Assembly (NCBI GenBank): GCA_017548045.1
Contig: JAFYNR010000025.1
Span: 1 to 64,000 of the forward strand
DNA from: Clostridia bacterium
GTDB lineage: Bacteria > Bacillota > Clostridia > Oscillospirales > Acutalibacteraceae
Direction of reading: 5' to 3'
DNA: 64,000 bases
This document shows positions 25,071-34,871 of this stretch, in pieces. A model generated the notes under the pieces. It worked only from the letters and a program-made list of their open reading frames with translations, made no database searches and was not told where the DNA came from. A program made the translations under genes and the position numbers. Numbering within the stretch: position 1 is the stretch's first letter; each line of letters starts with the position of its first letter.

Positions 25071-26216
25071 TCAGATTTTTGCCGCTTTTTTGATATCCTC
25101 AACTCTGTCTGTCTTTTCCCAGGGAAGATCAATATCTGTTCTGCCAATGTGACCGAGAGCTGCAACCTGTCTGTAAATAGGTCTTCTCAAGTCAAGAGTG
25201 GCAATAATACCTGCAGGGCTGAGGTCAAACAAATCGTTAACGATTGCCGAAATCTCAGTGTCTGCGATTTTACCTGTACCGAAGGTATCAACAAATACGG
25301 AAACGGGCTGTTCTACACCGATTGCGTAAGCAAGCTCTACCTCACACTTATTTGCAAGACCTGCGGCTACAATATTCTTGGCAACGTAACGTGCCGCATA
25401 AGCTGCCGAACGGTCAACCTTTGTGGGGTCCTTACCACTGAATGCACCGCCGCCGTGACGTGCATATCCGCCGTATGTATCAACAATAATCTTTCTGCCG
25501 GTAAGACCGCTGTCACCCTGAGGACCGCCTGTTACAAATCTGCCGGTAGGATTGATGTGATACTTGGTGTTTTCGTCAAGCATATCGGCAGGAAGAGTAG
25601 TCTTGATTACCTTTTCGATAATGTCTGCTCTTATCTGCTCAAGCTCAATTTCGGGTGCGTGCTGTGACGAAATAACAACGGTGTCTATTCTGACAGGTCT
25701 GTGGTTTTCGTCATATTCAACGGTAACCTGACTCTTACCGTCGGGACGGAGATAGCCGAGAGTACCGTCTTTGCGAACCTCGGTAAGCTTTGCGCAAAGC
25801 TTATGTGCAAGTGAAATGGGAAGGGGCATAAGCTCGGGAGTTTCGTCACAGGCAAAGCCGAACATCATACCCTGGTCGCCTGCGCCGAGTCTGTCAACGC
25901 CCATAGCAATATCCCCTGACTGCTTGTCAAGAGCAGTCATAACAGCGCATGTATTGCAGTCAAAACCGTACTCTGCATTATTATAACCGATATCGTTCAC
26001 AACATTCCTTACAATTCCGGGAATATCCAATTCTGCGGTTGTTGTGATTTCACCCATAACAAGAACCATACCTGTTGTGCAGCAGGTTTCGCAGGCAACT
26101 CTGCCCATAGGGTCTTTTGCAAGAATTGCATCAAGCACCGCATCGGAAATCTGGTCGCAGATTTTATCGGGATGTCCGCCCGTAACGGATTCCGATGTGA
26201 ATAAGTAGTTAGCCAT
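25071..26216 (-). CDS. metK: S-adenosylmethionine synthetase
   Basis: A 381-residue enzyme making SAM from methionine and ATP. Motifs: [19 protein letters not shown] at the N-terminus, [12 protein letters not shown] near residue 114 and [22 protein letters not shown] near 254 (the ATP/methionine loops). Full length. The leader carries a SAM-I riboswitch with a terminator, so high SAM should shut the gene off. Start ATG with GAGG upstream. The downstream glycosyltransferase gene may share its mRNA. Confidence 0.97.
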   Translation of the reverse strand: MANYLFTSESVTGGHPDKICDQISDAVLDAILAKDPMGRVACETCCTTGMVLVMGEITTTAELDIPGIVRNVVNDIGYNNAEYGFDCNTCAVMTALDKQSGDIAMGVDRLGAGDQGMMFGFACDETPELMPLPISLAHKLCAKLTEVRKDGTLGYLRPDGKSQVTVEYDENHRPVRIDTVVISSQHAPEIELEQIRADIIEKVIKTTLPADMLDENTKYHINPTGRFVTGGPQGDSGLTGRKIIVDTYGGYARHGGGAFSGKDPTKVDRSAAYAARYVAKNIVAAGLANKCEVELAYAIGVEQPVSVFVDTFGTGKIADTEISAIVNDLFDLSPAGIIATLDLRRPIYRQVAALGHIGRTDIDLPWEKTDRVEDIKKAAKI

Positions 26217-26253
26217 CTTTCATACCTCTTTTTCTGAATTCTATCAACGATGT

Positions 26254-26286
26254 CCAAAAAAATGACCCGCCGATATAAGGCGGGTT
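26254..26286 (-). terminator. metK riboswitch-controlled terminator
   Basis: Minus strand stem AACCCGCCT / GGCGGGTC around 26264-26286, running into a T-rich tract (26254-26260). It is the off-state expression platform of the SAM riboswitch. Confidence 0.8.
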
Positions 26287-26292
26287 AAATCA

Positions 26293-26388
26293 CCTTATCT
26301 TCCGGCATTACGCCGCAGGATTTAGCACCTTGCATAACACAGGTTGCCGGGCTTCAAAGGGCCTGTCCCTCAGCCTCTCTTAATAAGG
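26293..26388 (-). promoter_or_regulatory. SAM-I (S-box) riboswitch
   Basis: The minus strand shows the S-box core in order: CTTATTAAGAGAGGCTGAGG, GGACAGGCCC, GAAGCCCGGCAACC, GGTGCTAAATCCTGC and GGAAGATAAG closing helix P1. It precedes metK. SAM binding should stabilise P1 and allow the terminator at 26254-26286 to form. Confidence 0.96.
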
Positions 26389-26408
26389 ACATATTCTATT
26401 GACACTTC

Positions 26409-26437
26409 ATTATATAATATACAAATTCTTTTGTCAA
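26409..26437 (-). promoter_or_regulatory. metK promoter
   Basis: Minus strand: TTGACA (26437-26432), 17-bp spacer, TATAAT (26414-26409), a full consensus. The -35 hexamer overlaps the stop codon of the upstream HAD gene. Confidence 0.8.
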
Positions 26438-27096
26438 CCATTATTCGACAAATCAATACAGTTCAATATTTCCTGCGGCTCTGAAACGATAAACTCTGCA
26501 CCGTTTTCTTCAAGGATTTTTCGGTCGCGGAAGCCCCATGTAACACCGATACACGGTATCCCCGCATTACGTGCAGTTATGCAGTCAACCTCGGAATCCC
26601 CCACATAGACCGCATTTTCTTTCGCCACGTTCATTCTTTCAAGCACACTGAATATGCCGTCGGGTGCAGGCTTCTGTGCAACACCGTCAATCTGACCTAC
26701 CGTCATATCTATGAGCATTCCGAAGAAACGGTTCACTATATCTTCAGCCGCCCAATGAACCTTATTTGTGACGACGGCAGTTTTTATACCCCTGTTTTTT
26801 AAGGTTTCAAGCACTTCGTTTATTCCGTCATAGGGCTTTGTGTTTACACAGGAAGTCTTTTCATAATGCGCCTTGAATACGTTCAGACACTTTTCACTCA
26901 ACGTTTCGGATGTTCCGCAAGGCACACTGAGATTTATAAGCCTGCGCACACCGTTGCCCACAAAAGAACGGACCTCATCTCTGCTTCTTCGAGGAAAGCC
27001 GAGCTCGGAAAGTGCAAAATTCACACTGCTTGTAAGGTCGTCCAACGTATCGGTAAGAGTGCCGTCAAGATCAAATAAAACTGCTTTGATTTCCAT
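26434..27096 (-). CDS. HAD-family hydrolase, phosphoglycolate phosphatase-like
   Basis: A 220-residue haloacid dehalogenase-type phosphatase: motif I FDLDGTLTDT (residues 7-16), a cap domain, TNK near 111, and VYVGDSEVDCITARNAG (motif IV) near 165. The shape is that of Gph phosphoglycolate phosphatases, but HAD substrates are hard to assign. Start: ATG for MEIKAVLF with GAGG 6 nt upstream; an in-frame TTG four codons earlier is less likely. It lies downstream of dnaJ, in the heat-shock operon direction. Confidence 0.85.
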   Translation of the reverse strand: MEIKAVLFDLDGTLTDTLDDLTSSVNFALSELGFPRRSRDEVRSFVGNGVRRLINLSVPCGTSETLSEKCLNVFKAHYEKTSCVNTKPYDGINEVLETLKNRGIKTAVVTNKVHWAAEDIVNRFFGMLIDMTVGQIDGVAQKPAPDGIFSVLERMNVAKENAVYVGDSEVDCITARNAGIPCIGVTWGFRDRKILEENGAEFIVSEPQEILNCIDLSNNG

Positions 27097-27139
27097 AATA
27101 TACCTCAAAAACGCCGTGCCTGTGACACAGCGTTTTTAC

Positions 27140-28303
27140 TTATTTCTTGCTTTTGAATTTATCGAAAAATCCTTCTTTTCCGTTGCCGATAGGTGCCCCT
27201 CTTTTTACGCCAAGCTCCTTTTCAAGCTCTGCAAGAAGGTCACGCTGACGCTGAGTAAGGTTTTTCGGTGTATCAACAACAATACGCACAAGCTGATCGC
27301 CTCTGCCTCTGCCGTTAAGAATCTGAATACCCTTACCCTTCAGGCTGAATACAGCTTCGGACTGCGTACCCGCAGGCAAATCAAATTTAACATCGCCGTC
27401 AAGTGTGGGGATTCTGATATTATCACCCAATGCCGCCTGAGTAAAGCTGACGTGCTGTTCAAGCCATACATTGTATCCGTCTCGCTCAAAGTAAGCGTGA
27501 GGTCTGACGAACACCGCAACTTTAAGGTCGCCCTGAGGACCGCCGTTGACACCTGCATTACCCGCTCCGCTTACAACAAAAACCTGACGGTCATCAATGC
27601 CAGCAGGTATATTCACATCGACAGAAACTTTCTTGTTGATTCTGCCGTTGCCGCGGCATTTCTGGCAGGGATTATCTATAACCTTGCCTTTGCCCTGACA
27701 TTTTGGGCAGGATTTCTGGCTTGAAATAACGCCGAAAGGAGTTCTCTGCTGAACATTCACATAACCTCTACCCTGACAGTCGGGACAGGTTTTGGGAGCC
27801 GAGCCTGCGCTTGCCCCCGTACCGTGACAATCGGGGCAGGAATCCACGCGGTTGATATCAACGGTTCTTTTGCAGCCCTTCGCTGCTTCCTCAAAAGAAA
27901 TGGTAACTCTGGTCTGAACCGTTTCACCCTTCTGAGGTGCATTGGGGTTAGCCTGTCTTCCGCCGCCGAAGCCGCCGCCGAAAAACGAGCCGAATATGTC
28001 ACCCAAATCACCGAAATCAAAGCCTCCACCGCCGAAGCCGCCTCCGTAAGCACCGCCGCCTGCACCGTAATTGGGGTCAACGCCTGCGTGACCAAACTGG
28101 TCGTAACGGGCTTTTTTCTGGCTGTCGGAAAGCACCTCGTAAGCCTCGTTGGCTTCTTTGAATTTGGCCTCAGCCTCAGCATCACCCGGATTAAGGTCCG
28201 GATGATACTGCTTGGCTTTTTTTCTGTATGCTTTTTTTATTTCGTCATCGCTTGCACTTTTTGACACACCGAGGACTTCATAATAATCTCTCTTATCTGC
28301 CAA
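27140..28303 (-). CDS. dnaJ: chaperone DnaJ
   Basis: A 387-residue type I Hsp40. J domain (residues 1-70, with YHPDLNPGD), a Gly/Phe-rich linker (about 72-115), four zinc-binding CxxCxGxG repeats ([32 protein letters not shown], about 155-220) and the C-terminal substrate-binding domain. It stimulates the DnaK ATPase. The start is TTG with GGAG upstream, 14 nt after dnaK. Last chaperone gene of the hrcA operon. Confidence 0.96.
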   Translation of the reverse strand: MADKRDYYEVLGVSKSASDDEIKKAYRKKAKQYHPDLNPGDAEAEAKFKEANEAYEVLSDSQKKARYDQFGHAGVDPNYGAGGGAYGGGFGGGGFDFGDLGDIFGSFFGGGFGGGRQANPNAPQKGETVQTRVTISFEEAAKGCKRTVDINRVDSCPDCHGTGASAGSAPKTCPDCQGRGYVNVQQRTPFGVISSQKSCPKCQGKGKVIDNPCQKCRGNGRINKKVSVDVNIPAGIDDRQVFVVSGAGNAGVNGGPQGDLKVAVFVRPHAYFERDGYNVWLEQHVSFTQAALGDNIRIPTLDGDVKFDLPAGTQSEAVFSLKGKGIQILNGRGRGDQLVRIVVDTPKNLTQRQRDLLAELEKELGVKRGAPIGNGKEGFFDKFKSKK

Positions 28304-28317
28304 GGGGATTAACTCCT

Positions 28318-30141
28318 TTAATTGTTGTCGTCAACGTCTGTGTAGTTTGCTTCGGTGTAACCGTTGCCGCCTGCACCTGCATCGCTCTGCTGAGCCTGAG
28401 CAGCTTCAGCGGCAGCCTTGTAAAGCTTTTCCGAAACCTCGTGGAACTTTGCGGTAAGCTCATCCTGGCAGCTTTTGATAAGGTTGATATCTTCACCTTT
28501 GAGTGCCTCTTTAAGAGCGTCAATCTTTTCGTTTACGCCTGCTTTTTCGTCATCGCTGAACTTATCACCGTTTTCATTCATAAGCTTTTCGCACTGATAA
28601 ACCATCTGGTCAGCTGCGTTGCGTGTATCAACGTTTTCACGGCGTTCCTTATCTTCCTGGGCAAACTTCTCTGCATCTGCAACAGCCTTTTCAATATCTT
28701 CCTTTGACATATTGGTTGAAGATGTGATGTTGATTGACTGCTCCTTCTGTGTGCCCAGATCCTTTGCGGAAACGTGAACGATACCGTTGGCATCTATATC
28801 AAAGGTAACTTCAATCTGAGGAATACCTCTGGGTGCGGGCATAATACCGTCAAGGTGGAACACACCGAGAGTTTTGTTATCTCTTGCAAATTCTCTTTCA
28901 CCCTGAAGAACGTGAACCTCAACTGAGGGCTGATTATCCGCAGCCGTTGAGAAAATCTGGCTCTTCTTTACGGGGATGGTTGTGTTTCTGTCAATAATCT
29001 TTGTGCTGATACCGCCCATAGTTTCGATACCGAGTGAAAGGGGTGTAACGTCGAGAAGAAGAAGACCCTTAACCTCGCCGCCGAGAACGCCTGCCTGAAG
29101 TGCGGCACCGATAGCAACACATTCATCGGGGTTGATTCCCTTGAAGGGCTCTGTATCCATAAACTTCTTTACAGCTTCCTGAACAGCGGGAATTCTTGAT
29201 GAACCGCCGACCATAAGAACCTTATCGATTTCCGAAGTCTTAAGACCCGAATCGTTCATAGCCTGACGAACGGGACCCATTGTTGCATCAACAAGGTCTG
29301 CTGTAAGCTCGTTGAATTTTGCTCTTGAAAGAGTCATTTCAAGATGCTTGGGGCCTGTTGCATCTGCAGTAATGAAGGGAAGGCTGATGTTTGAGGTTGT
29401 AACACCCGAAAGCTCAATCTTTGCCTTTTCAGCAGCCTCCTTAAGGCGTTGCATAGCCATTTTGTCGCCTCTCAGGTCAATGCCCTGTTCAGCCTTAAAA
29501 CCGTCTGCAAGCCAGTTGATAACTCTCTGGTCAAAATCGTCGCCGCCGAGACGGTTGTTACCTGCAGTTGCAAGAACCTCCTGAACACCGTCACCCATTT
29601 CAATAATTGAAACGTCGAAGGTACCGCCGCCAAGGTCATAAACCATAACCTTCTGATCGGTTTCCTTATCAATGCCGTATGCAAGAGCTGCGGCTGTGGG
29701 TTCGTTGATAATTCTCTTTACTTCAAGACCTGCAATTTTACCTGCATCCTTTGTAGCCTGTCTCTGAGCATCGGTGAAGTATGCGGGAACCGTGATAACT
29801 GCTTCCGTAACGGTATCACCGAGATATGCTTCTGCATCTGTTTTGAGCTTCTGAAGAATCATTGCGGAAATTTCCTGAGGTGTGAACTTCTTGTCATCAA
29901 CAGTAACCTTGTAGTCTGAACCCATCTGTCTTTTGATTGAAGCGATTGTTCTGTCGGGGTTTGTGATTGCCTGTCTTTTTGCAACCTGACCTACCATTCT
30001 TTCGCCTGTTTTGCCGAAAGCCACAACAGAGGGAGTTGTTCTTGCGCCCTCAGCGTTTGCGATAACTACGGGTTCACCGCCTTCAATTACTGCTACGCAG
30101 GAATTGGTTGTACCCAAGTCAATACCGATAATTTTTGCCAT
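28318..30141 (-). CDS. dnaK: chaperone DnaK (Hsp70)
   Basis: A 607-residue Hsp70. Nucleotide-binding domain with [13 protein letters not shown] at residue 6, [13 protein letters not shown] near 170 and [11 protein letters not shown] near 310; then the hydrophobic linker [14 protein letters not shown] and the substrate-binding domain; the tail is Gly/Ala-rich and ends TDVDDNN. The short form lacking the 24-residue insert of Gram-negative DnaK is typical of Firmicutes. Strong AGGAGG start. Confidence 0.98.
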   Translation of the reverse strand: MAKIIGIDLGTTNSCVAVIEGGEPVVIANAEGARTTPSVVAFGKTGERMVGQVAKRQAITNPDRTIASIKRQMGSDYKVTVDDKKFTPQEISAMILQKLKTDAEAYLGDTVTEAVITVPAYFTDAQRQATKDAGKIAGLEVKRIINEPTAAALAYGIDKETDQKVMVYDLGGGTFDVSIIEMGDGVQEVLATAGNNRLGGDDFDQRVINWLADGFKAEQGIDLRGDKMAMQRLKEAAEKAKIELSGVTTSNISLPFITADATGPKHLEMTLSRAKFNELTADLVDATMGPVRQAMNDSGLKTSEIDKVLMVGGSSRIPAVQEAVKKFMDTEPFKGINPDECVAIGAALQAGVLGGEVKGLLLLDVTPLSLGIETMGGISTKIIDRNTTIPVKKSQIFSTAADNQPSVEVHVLQGEREFARDNKTLGVFHLDGIMPAPRGIPQIEVTFDIDANGIVHVSAKDLGTQKEQSINITSSTNMSKEDIEKAVADAEKFAQEDKERRENVDTRNAADQMVYQCEKLMNENGDKFSDDEKAGVNEKIDALKEALKGEDINLIKSCQDELTAKFHEVSEKLYKAAAEAAQAQQSDAGAGGNGYTEANYTDVDDNN

Positions 30142-30182
30142 AATAATTTTCCTCCTATAAATAAAAGTGAAATTTATAAACG

Positions 30183-30677
30183 TTATGAATTTGCAACCTG
30201 AACAACAGCTTCTCTGATTACTCTGTCGCCCAGTTTATAGCCTTTTGAAAATACGGATGCGATCTGATTTTCACCGAGTTCGGGATCCTCAACCGTCATA
30301 ACCGCATTGTGGATATTGGGATCAAACTCATCCCCTCTTGCACCGTATGCTTCAATGCCCAGCTTCTTGAGAATTTCGCCAAGCTGTGAAAAAATAAGGT
30401 CGATGCCTTTCTTATAATCTTCAAAGCTGCATTCCTTATTTTCTGCGGCTCTGTCAAAGTTATCCAGCACCGGAAGAAGTTCCTTTACTATTTCCGCCTG
30501 AGATGAAGTGTAAATATCCTGCTTTTCCTTCTGCGAACGCTTGCGGAAATTATCGTATTCCGCACAAAGTCTCAGAAACTGCTCATTTTTTTCGTCAAGC
30601 TCTTTCTGAAGCTTCTGCTCCGCAGTTTCAACAGCCTCTTCTTCAACCGTTTCGGGAGTTTTCTTTTCTTTTTTCAT
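30183..30677 (-). CDS. grpE: nucleotide exchange factor GrpE
   Basis: A 164-residue DnaK exchange factor. The N-terminal half is charged coiled coil ([35 protein letters not shown]), followed by the beta-wing with [25 protein letters not shown] and a [16 protein letters not shown] ending. Start chosen at ATG 30677 with AAGGA 8 nt upstream; a GTG one codon earlier is in frame. It lies between hrcA and dnaK. Confidence 0.95.
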   Translation of the reverse strand: MKKEKKTPETVEEEAVETAEQKLQKELDEKNEQFLRLCAEYDNFRKRSQKEKQDIYTSSQAEIVKELLPVLDNFDRAAENKECSFEDYKKGIDLIFSQLGEILKKLGIEAYGARGDEFDPNIHNAVMTVEDPELGENQIASVFSKGYKLGDRVIREAVVQVANS

Positions 30678-30690
30678 CACGAAATCCTTT

Positions 30691-31713
30691 CTATTCTTCG
30701 ATAGCCTGCGTTATAAGTCTGCCGACGAGGTTTGTCAGATATTTAACGCTGGGAATTATATTTTCATAATCCATACGGGTAGGGCCGATGATTCCGATTG
30801 TTCCCGAATCACTGCCGCCCACGGAATACTTCGCAACTATGACACTTGAATTTTCAAGCTGACGGTAAATATTTTCTTTGCCGATTTTAACGTTTATAGG
30901 CTCTGTTACGCCGTTAAGCACTGCGGAAACAGGCTCTTTTTTGTTAAGAAATTCAAGCAGCTCCAGTGCATCTCTGCCGTAGCTTGTGAAAAGATTCGAA
31001 CTGCCGCCCACCATAATTCTTGACGTTGCCGTGCTTTTGGCAAGCTCACAAACCGCCGCCATAAGGGGAAGCATTGCAAAAACATCGCCGTCAACGGATG
31101 CCGCAACCGTCTGCATTGAAGCTACGCTGATATCCGATGCAGGCTTACCGATAATGCAGGACTGAACGATATTGTAAAACTGCTCACAGATTTTTGCGGT
31201 AAGCTCACAGTCAAGCCTGCAAAGCCTGCTTTTGAGAATTCCGTTCGAGGTAAGCAGTACAAGCATTGCGGAATGAACGCCTACGGGCACAAGCTCGATT
31301 TTGCGTATCAGCATCGCTTCGCCGCCGGGTGCCGTTGAAACGCAGGCGCATTTGGTAAGCTCTGCAAGAACCTCACCTGCCTGAGCAATAAGTCTCTCAG
31401 GGTCACCTGCCGCCGAGGAAATGCCTGCTTCAATCATTCTGCGGTTAAGCTCATCAATCTCTCTTGATTTCATAAGGTTATCAACATAGTATCTGTAACC
31501 CATCTGAGAGGGCACTCTGCCTGCGGAGGTATGAGGCTGTTCAAGATAACCCATTGCGGCAAGGTCGCTCATTTCGTTTCGCACCGTTGCGGATGAAACC
31601 TGCATACCCGTCAGTGCAAGAAGCTCCTTTGAACCGATAGGCTCGCCTGTCTTGATATACTGCTCAACAACAGCTGCCAGTATCTGCTTCTTTCTCTCAC
31701 TTAATTCTGACAC
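30691..31713 (-). CDS. hrcA: heat-inducible transcription repressor HrcA
   Basis: A 340-residue repressor of CIRCE-controlled operons. The N-terminal winged helix shows SERKKQILAAVVEQYIKTGEPIGSKELL and SSATVRNEMSDLAAMGYLEQPHTSAGRVPS; the C-terminal part is the GAF-like dimerisation/GroEL-sensing domain. Start: GTG at 31713, eight bases after AAGAGG; the GTG three codons upstream touches that site and is unlikely. Its own promoter carries CIRCE, so it represses itself together with grpE, dnaK and dnaJ. Confidence 0.96.
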   Translation of the reverse strand: MSELSERKKQILAAVVEQYIKTGEPIGSKELLALTGMQVSSATVRNEMSDLAAMGYLEQPHTSAGRVPSQMGYRYYVDNLMKSREIDELNRRMIEAGISSAAGDPERLIAQAGEVLAELTKCACVSTAPGGEAMLIRKIELVPVGVHSAMLVLLTSNGILKSRLCRLDCELTAKICEQFYNIVQSCIIGKPASDISVASMQTVAASVDGDVFAMLPLMAAVCELAKSTATSRIMVGGSSNLFTSYGRDALELLEFLNKKEPVSAVLNGVTEPINVKIGKENIYRQLENSSVIVAKYSVGGSDSGTIGIIGPTRMDYENIIPSVKYLTNLVGRLITQAIEE

Positions 31714-31733
31714 TTGCCACACCTCTTTTCTCA

Positions 31734-31771
31734 GAGTGCTAATTTTAGCACTCGAACTTTTAGAGTGCTAA
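31734..31771 (-). promoter_or_regulatory. CIRCE operator with an extra half-site
   Basis: A perfect CIRCE: TTAGCACTC (31745-31753), 9-bp spacer, GAGTGCTAA (31763-31771). A third perfect half, GAGTGCTAA, lies at 31734-31742, two bases from the first, so a second inverted repeat with a 2-bp spacer is superimposed between the promoter and the hrcA start. Confidence 0.97.
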
Positions 31772-31782
31772 TCACAGTTATT

Positions 31783-31811
31783 ACTATACCCCGAGAATAC
31801 GGATTTGTCAA
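31783..31811 (-). promoter_or_regulatory. hrcA operon promoter
   Basis: Minus strand: TTGACA (31811-31806), 17-bp spacer, TATAGT (31788-31783). CIRCE starts 12 bp downstream, the usual place for HrcA repression of a sigma-A promoter. Confidence 0.8.
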
Positions 31812-31860
31812 TATTTGAATTGTAAACAAGTTGTTAAAAAGTATTAAATTTCCATTAACA

Positions 31861-31893
31861 CATAAAAACGGGTCACACCGAGGTGCAACCCGT
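31861..31893 (-). terminator. alr terminator
   Basis: Minus strand stem ACGGGTTGCACC / GGTGTGACCCGT (31868-31893), with TTTTTATG following. It separates alr from the hrcA operon promoter. Confidence 0.8.
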
Positions 31894-31907
31894 AAGCATT
31901 GGTTGTT

Positions 31908-33053
31908 TTATGCCAATTCGCCGTTTTCGTAATATATTTTGTTAACTCTGGGCATAAACGTGCAAATCATTTCGTAATTAAAGCTGCCACACATTTCGCC
32001 AAGCTCTTCGGCGGTTATTTTTCCGCCCTTGCTTTCGCCCATAATGATGACTCTGTCGCCCACACAGGCACCGTCAATGCCTGTAATATCAATCATTATC
32101 TGGTCCATACACACTCTGCCGACAACCGGCGCCCTTTTACCTTCAACAAGCACACAGCCTTTGTTTGAAAACGCTCTGTTGTAGCCGTCGGCATAGCCGA
32201 TACAGACCGTTGCAATCCTGCGTTTTTCAGGCGTAACGTAAGCGTGACCGTAGCCTATACCCTCACCTGCTTCAACATCCTTTATGTGGATAATACGGCT
32301 TATAACCTCCATGGCAGGCTTGAGTTCAACCTTTTCAGCCATCACTTCATCGGAGGGATACAGCCCGTAAAGCGCAATGCCCATTCTGACCATATCATAA
32401 TGATAATCGGAATCAATTATCGCCGCACTGTTACAGCAGTGCTTAAGCGGAATATCAACACCTTCGGCTTCAAGCTTTGAAAGGAATTCATCAAAGCGCT
32501 TTTTCTGGATATTCATAAAAGTTTTATCCCTGCAATCCGCGCTTGCGAAATGAGTGAAAATTCCGTCAATGACTATATTGGAAAGCGTCGATATTTTTTT
32601 GATTACCTTAACGCTCTCTGCATTATCCTTAAGACCTATGCGGTTCATACCCGTATCAACGGCAATGTGAATATAAGCCTTTTTGCTCATTTCAACGGCA
32701 AACTGAGAAAGCTTGCGTGCATCGTCAAGGCTGTAAACGGTGGAAATAAGATTATTCGCAATAAGCTCCTCATAATGATACGAGCTGGTATACGAAAGAA
32801 TAAGAATGGGGTTTTCAATTCCGTTTTCACGAAGCTCAAGTGCTTCTTCAATATCGGCAACAGCAAAATAATCCGCCATATTTTCAAGCACCTTTGCCAC
32901 TCTCACGGCACCGTGGCCGTAAGCATTGGCTTTAACAATAGCCATTGTTTTTGTCTTTTCGGGAATAAGCGCTTTAAGGGCAACAAAATTTTCTTTGATT
33001 GCCGATAAATCGATTTTGGCAAAGCTTCTGTGATACTTGAGAGATTTCTGCAT
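31908..33053 (-). CDS. alr: alanine racemase
   Basis: A 381-residue PLP enzyme supplying D-alanine for peptidoglycan. The PLP lysine is in VKANAYGHGAV (near residue 40); AVDTGMNRIGL lies near 136, and the C-terminal domain has GYADGYNRAFSNKG and VGRVCMDQIMID, which holds the catalytic-loop residues. Full length. Start ATG with AAAGGGG upstream. In spore formers such racemases may also modulate alanine-triggered germination; nothing here indicates that specifically. Confidence 0.96.
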   Translation of the reverse strand: MQKSLKYHRSFAKIDLSAIKENFVALKALIPEKTKTMAIVKANAYGHGAVRVAKVLENMADYFAVADIEEALELRENGIENPILILSYTSSYHYEELIANNLISTVYSLDDARKLSQFAVEMSKKAYIHIAVDTGMNRIGLKDNAESVKVIKKISTLSNIVIDGIFTHFASADCRDKTFMNIQKKRFDEFLSKLEAEGVDIPLKHCCNSAAIIDSDYHYDMVRMGIALYGLYPSDEVMAEKVELKPAMEVISRIIHIKDVEAGEGIGYGHAYVTPEKRRIATVCIGYADGYNRAFSNKGCVLVEGKRAPVVGRVCMDQIMIDITGIDGACVGDRVIIMGESKGGKITAEELGEMCGSFNYEMICTFMPRVNKIYYENGELA

Positions 33054-33127
33054 AAGTCGTTCACCCCTTTCATTCTATGCTTTCAAAGTATAAATCAATA
33101 CTTGTGATTTGTCAACTTTTTTTACGC

Positions 33128-33156
33128 TTGACCTGAGAGTATTTGTTTGGTATTAT
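33128..33156 (+). promoter_or_regulatory. promoter of the first GPH symporter gene
   Basis: TTGACC (33128-33133), 17-bp spacer ending TTTGG, TATTAT (33151-33156). It matches the promoter of the second paralogue in both hexamers and the spacer end. Confidence 0.7.
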
Positions 33157-33194
33157 ATATCTGTATATATAATCTTATATAGGAGGTCTGCCCT

Positions 33195-34754
33195 TTGGGA
33201 ATCGGAAACAAAATTAAAGATGCGGTAGGCATCGAAGGCAACACATGGGAATACCTCAGACCGATTATCGGCTACAACGTTGCCAACATCACTATCGGCG
33301 GTGTAACCAATCCTCTGAGCAAGTATCACCAGCAGTTTCTTAATTACGTAGAAGGTCTTGACACCCGTATGACGGGGCGTATCAGCGCCATAGCAGGCGT
33401 TTTTGATGCAATCACCGACCTTGCAATGGGATTCATTACCGACAGAACAAAATCCCGTTTCGGCAAGCACAGAGTATGGATTATCGCTGCTCTGCCCGTT
33501 CTGCTTATCGGTTACTTTATGAAGTGGTACTCCTTCGGTATTTCGGGTACGGGCAACCAGAACGCACTTTTCTTCTACTATCTGATGGCGTCATTCGTAT
33601 ACAGCACCGGCTACACAATGATGAACATTCCCCATGCCGCAATGCTGCCTACCATAGCACCCCGGTATTTTGAAAGAACGCAATATAAAATCGTTGAATA
33701 CATATTCAATATGTTCGGCATGTTCCCCTCGTTCATATTTATGAGTGTTGTTCTCGGCGGAACAAACCTTGATAACCCGTCAGGTGCGGACAGAGGCAAA
33801 TATCTGCTTTGCGGCATTTGCTTTATCATTTATTTCTTCTGGTCGCCTATCGTTACTTTCTTCTCAACCAAAGAAAAAAGTTCGCTTGATCTGGTAAATC
33901 CCCCTCTCAATCTGAAATATTTCTTCAAAGAGTATATTCAGGTATTCAGGAACAAGGCATTCAGACAGTATTTCTTCATCGGAATGTTTTACAGCTTTGC
34001 AAAGAACTTCTACGGCGATGCAGACCAGATTTTTATGCGAAGTGTAGCGGATAAATACAGTCATTTTGCAGTGCTTCAAACCATAGCAGGCGTTGCAGAG
34101 ATTGCAGGCGGACCCTTCAACTATTTCCTTTCAAGATATATGGACAAACGTTTCTGCGGTCTTGCGCTTACACCTTTCATGATTGCAGGTCTGCTCATCA
34201 ACGGTTTTGCAACTCCGTCAACTCCCGTATTCTTCATTTATCTTGCATCTATTCTTTATAATTTCGGATTCTCGGGCCCCGGATTTGTTGTTAACAACAT
34301 TCAGCCCGACGTAACCGATGTTGATGAGCTTATCACCGGCAGACGACGTGAAGGTGTTATCGCAACCTTCAACTCATTCCTCAAAAAGACCAGCCTCAGC
34401 ATTTCATCGGGTGCACTGGGATATATGCTTTTCTACATGGGTTATGATGTCAATAACCCCAGTTATGAAATGCTTTCGGGCACTGCGGAACTGGGTATAC
34501 GCCTTGCGGTAAGCTGGCTTCCTGCAATATTCATGGCAATTTCACTCTTTCTTACATTCCGTTATAAAATGAGAAAAAGAGATCACGAAGTCATTCAGCG
34601 TGTTATCAAAGAAAAACACGAAACAGGCACCTGCGATATTTCATACAGTGACAAAAAGCGTCTTGAAGATATCGCCGGTCAGAAGTGGGAAGATATGTGG
34701 ATTGGCAGAAGCGGCGAAGTTGAAAGAAAACTTGAAGAAGTAAACGGAATATAA
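33195..34754 (+). CDS. GPH-family sugar/cation symporter (MFS), copy 1
   Basis: A 519-residue integral membrane protein with about 12 hydrophobic segments, of the glycoside-pentoside-hexuronide:cation symporter family. The cytoplasmic signature DRTKSRFGKHRVW follows the second segment, and [17 protein letters not shown] lies in the central loop. It probably imports a glycoside or uronide with Na+ or H+; substrate unknown. Start is TTG with AGGAGG 8 nt upstream. The next gene is a paralogue with the same N-terminal MGIG-K-K pattern and the same C-terminal tail ([20 protein letters not shown], then [11 protein letters not shown]). Confidence 0.87.
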   Translation: MGIGNKIKDAVGIEGNTWEYLRPIIGYNVANITIGGVTNPLSKYHQQFLNYVEGLDTRMTGRISAIAGVFDAITDLAMGFITDRTKSRFGKHRVWIIAALPVLLIGYFMKWYSFGISGTGNQNALFFYYLMASFVYSTGYTMMNIPHAAMLPTIAPRYFERTQYKIVEYIFNMFGMFPSFIFMSVVLGGTNLDNPSGADRGKYLLCGICFIIYFFWSPIVTFFSTKEKSSLDLVNPPLNLKYFFKEYIQVFRNKAFRQYFFIGMFYSFAKNFYGDADQIFMRSVADKYSHFAVLQTIAGVAEIAGGPFNYFLSRYMDKRFCGLALTPFMIAGLLINGFATPSTPVFFIYLASILYNFGFSGPGFVVNNIQPDVTDVDELITGRRREGVIATFNSFLKKTSLSISSGALGYMLFYMGYDVNNPSYEMLSGTAELGIRLAVSWLPAIFMAISLFLTFRYKMRKRDHEVIQRVIKEKHETGTCDISYSDKKRLEDIAGQKWEDMWIGRSGEVERKLEEVNGI

Positions 34755-34766
34755 AATCACATATTA

Positions 34767-34800
34767 TCAGCCCCCGGTTCAAAGCCGGGGGCTTTTTCTT
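34767..34800 (+). terminator. terminator between the two symporter genes
   Basis: AGCCCCCGG (34769-34777) pairs with CCGGGGGCT (34785-34793), followed by TTTTCTT. Confidence 0.85.
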
Positions 34801-34811
34801 GGCAAAAAATC

Positions 34812-34840
34812 TTGACCTTACCGTTATTATTTGGTATTAT
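34812..34840 (+). promoter_or_regulatory. promoter of the second GPH symporter gene
   Basis: TTGACC (34812-34817), 17-bp spacer ending TTTGG, TATTAT (34835-34840), almost a copy of the copy 1 promoter. Confidence 0.7.
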
Positions 34841-34871
34841 ATTTTAGCATATTAAATTATGGGGTGAATTA

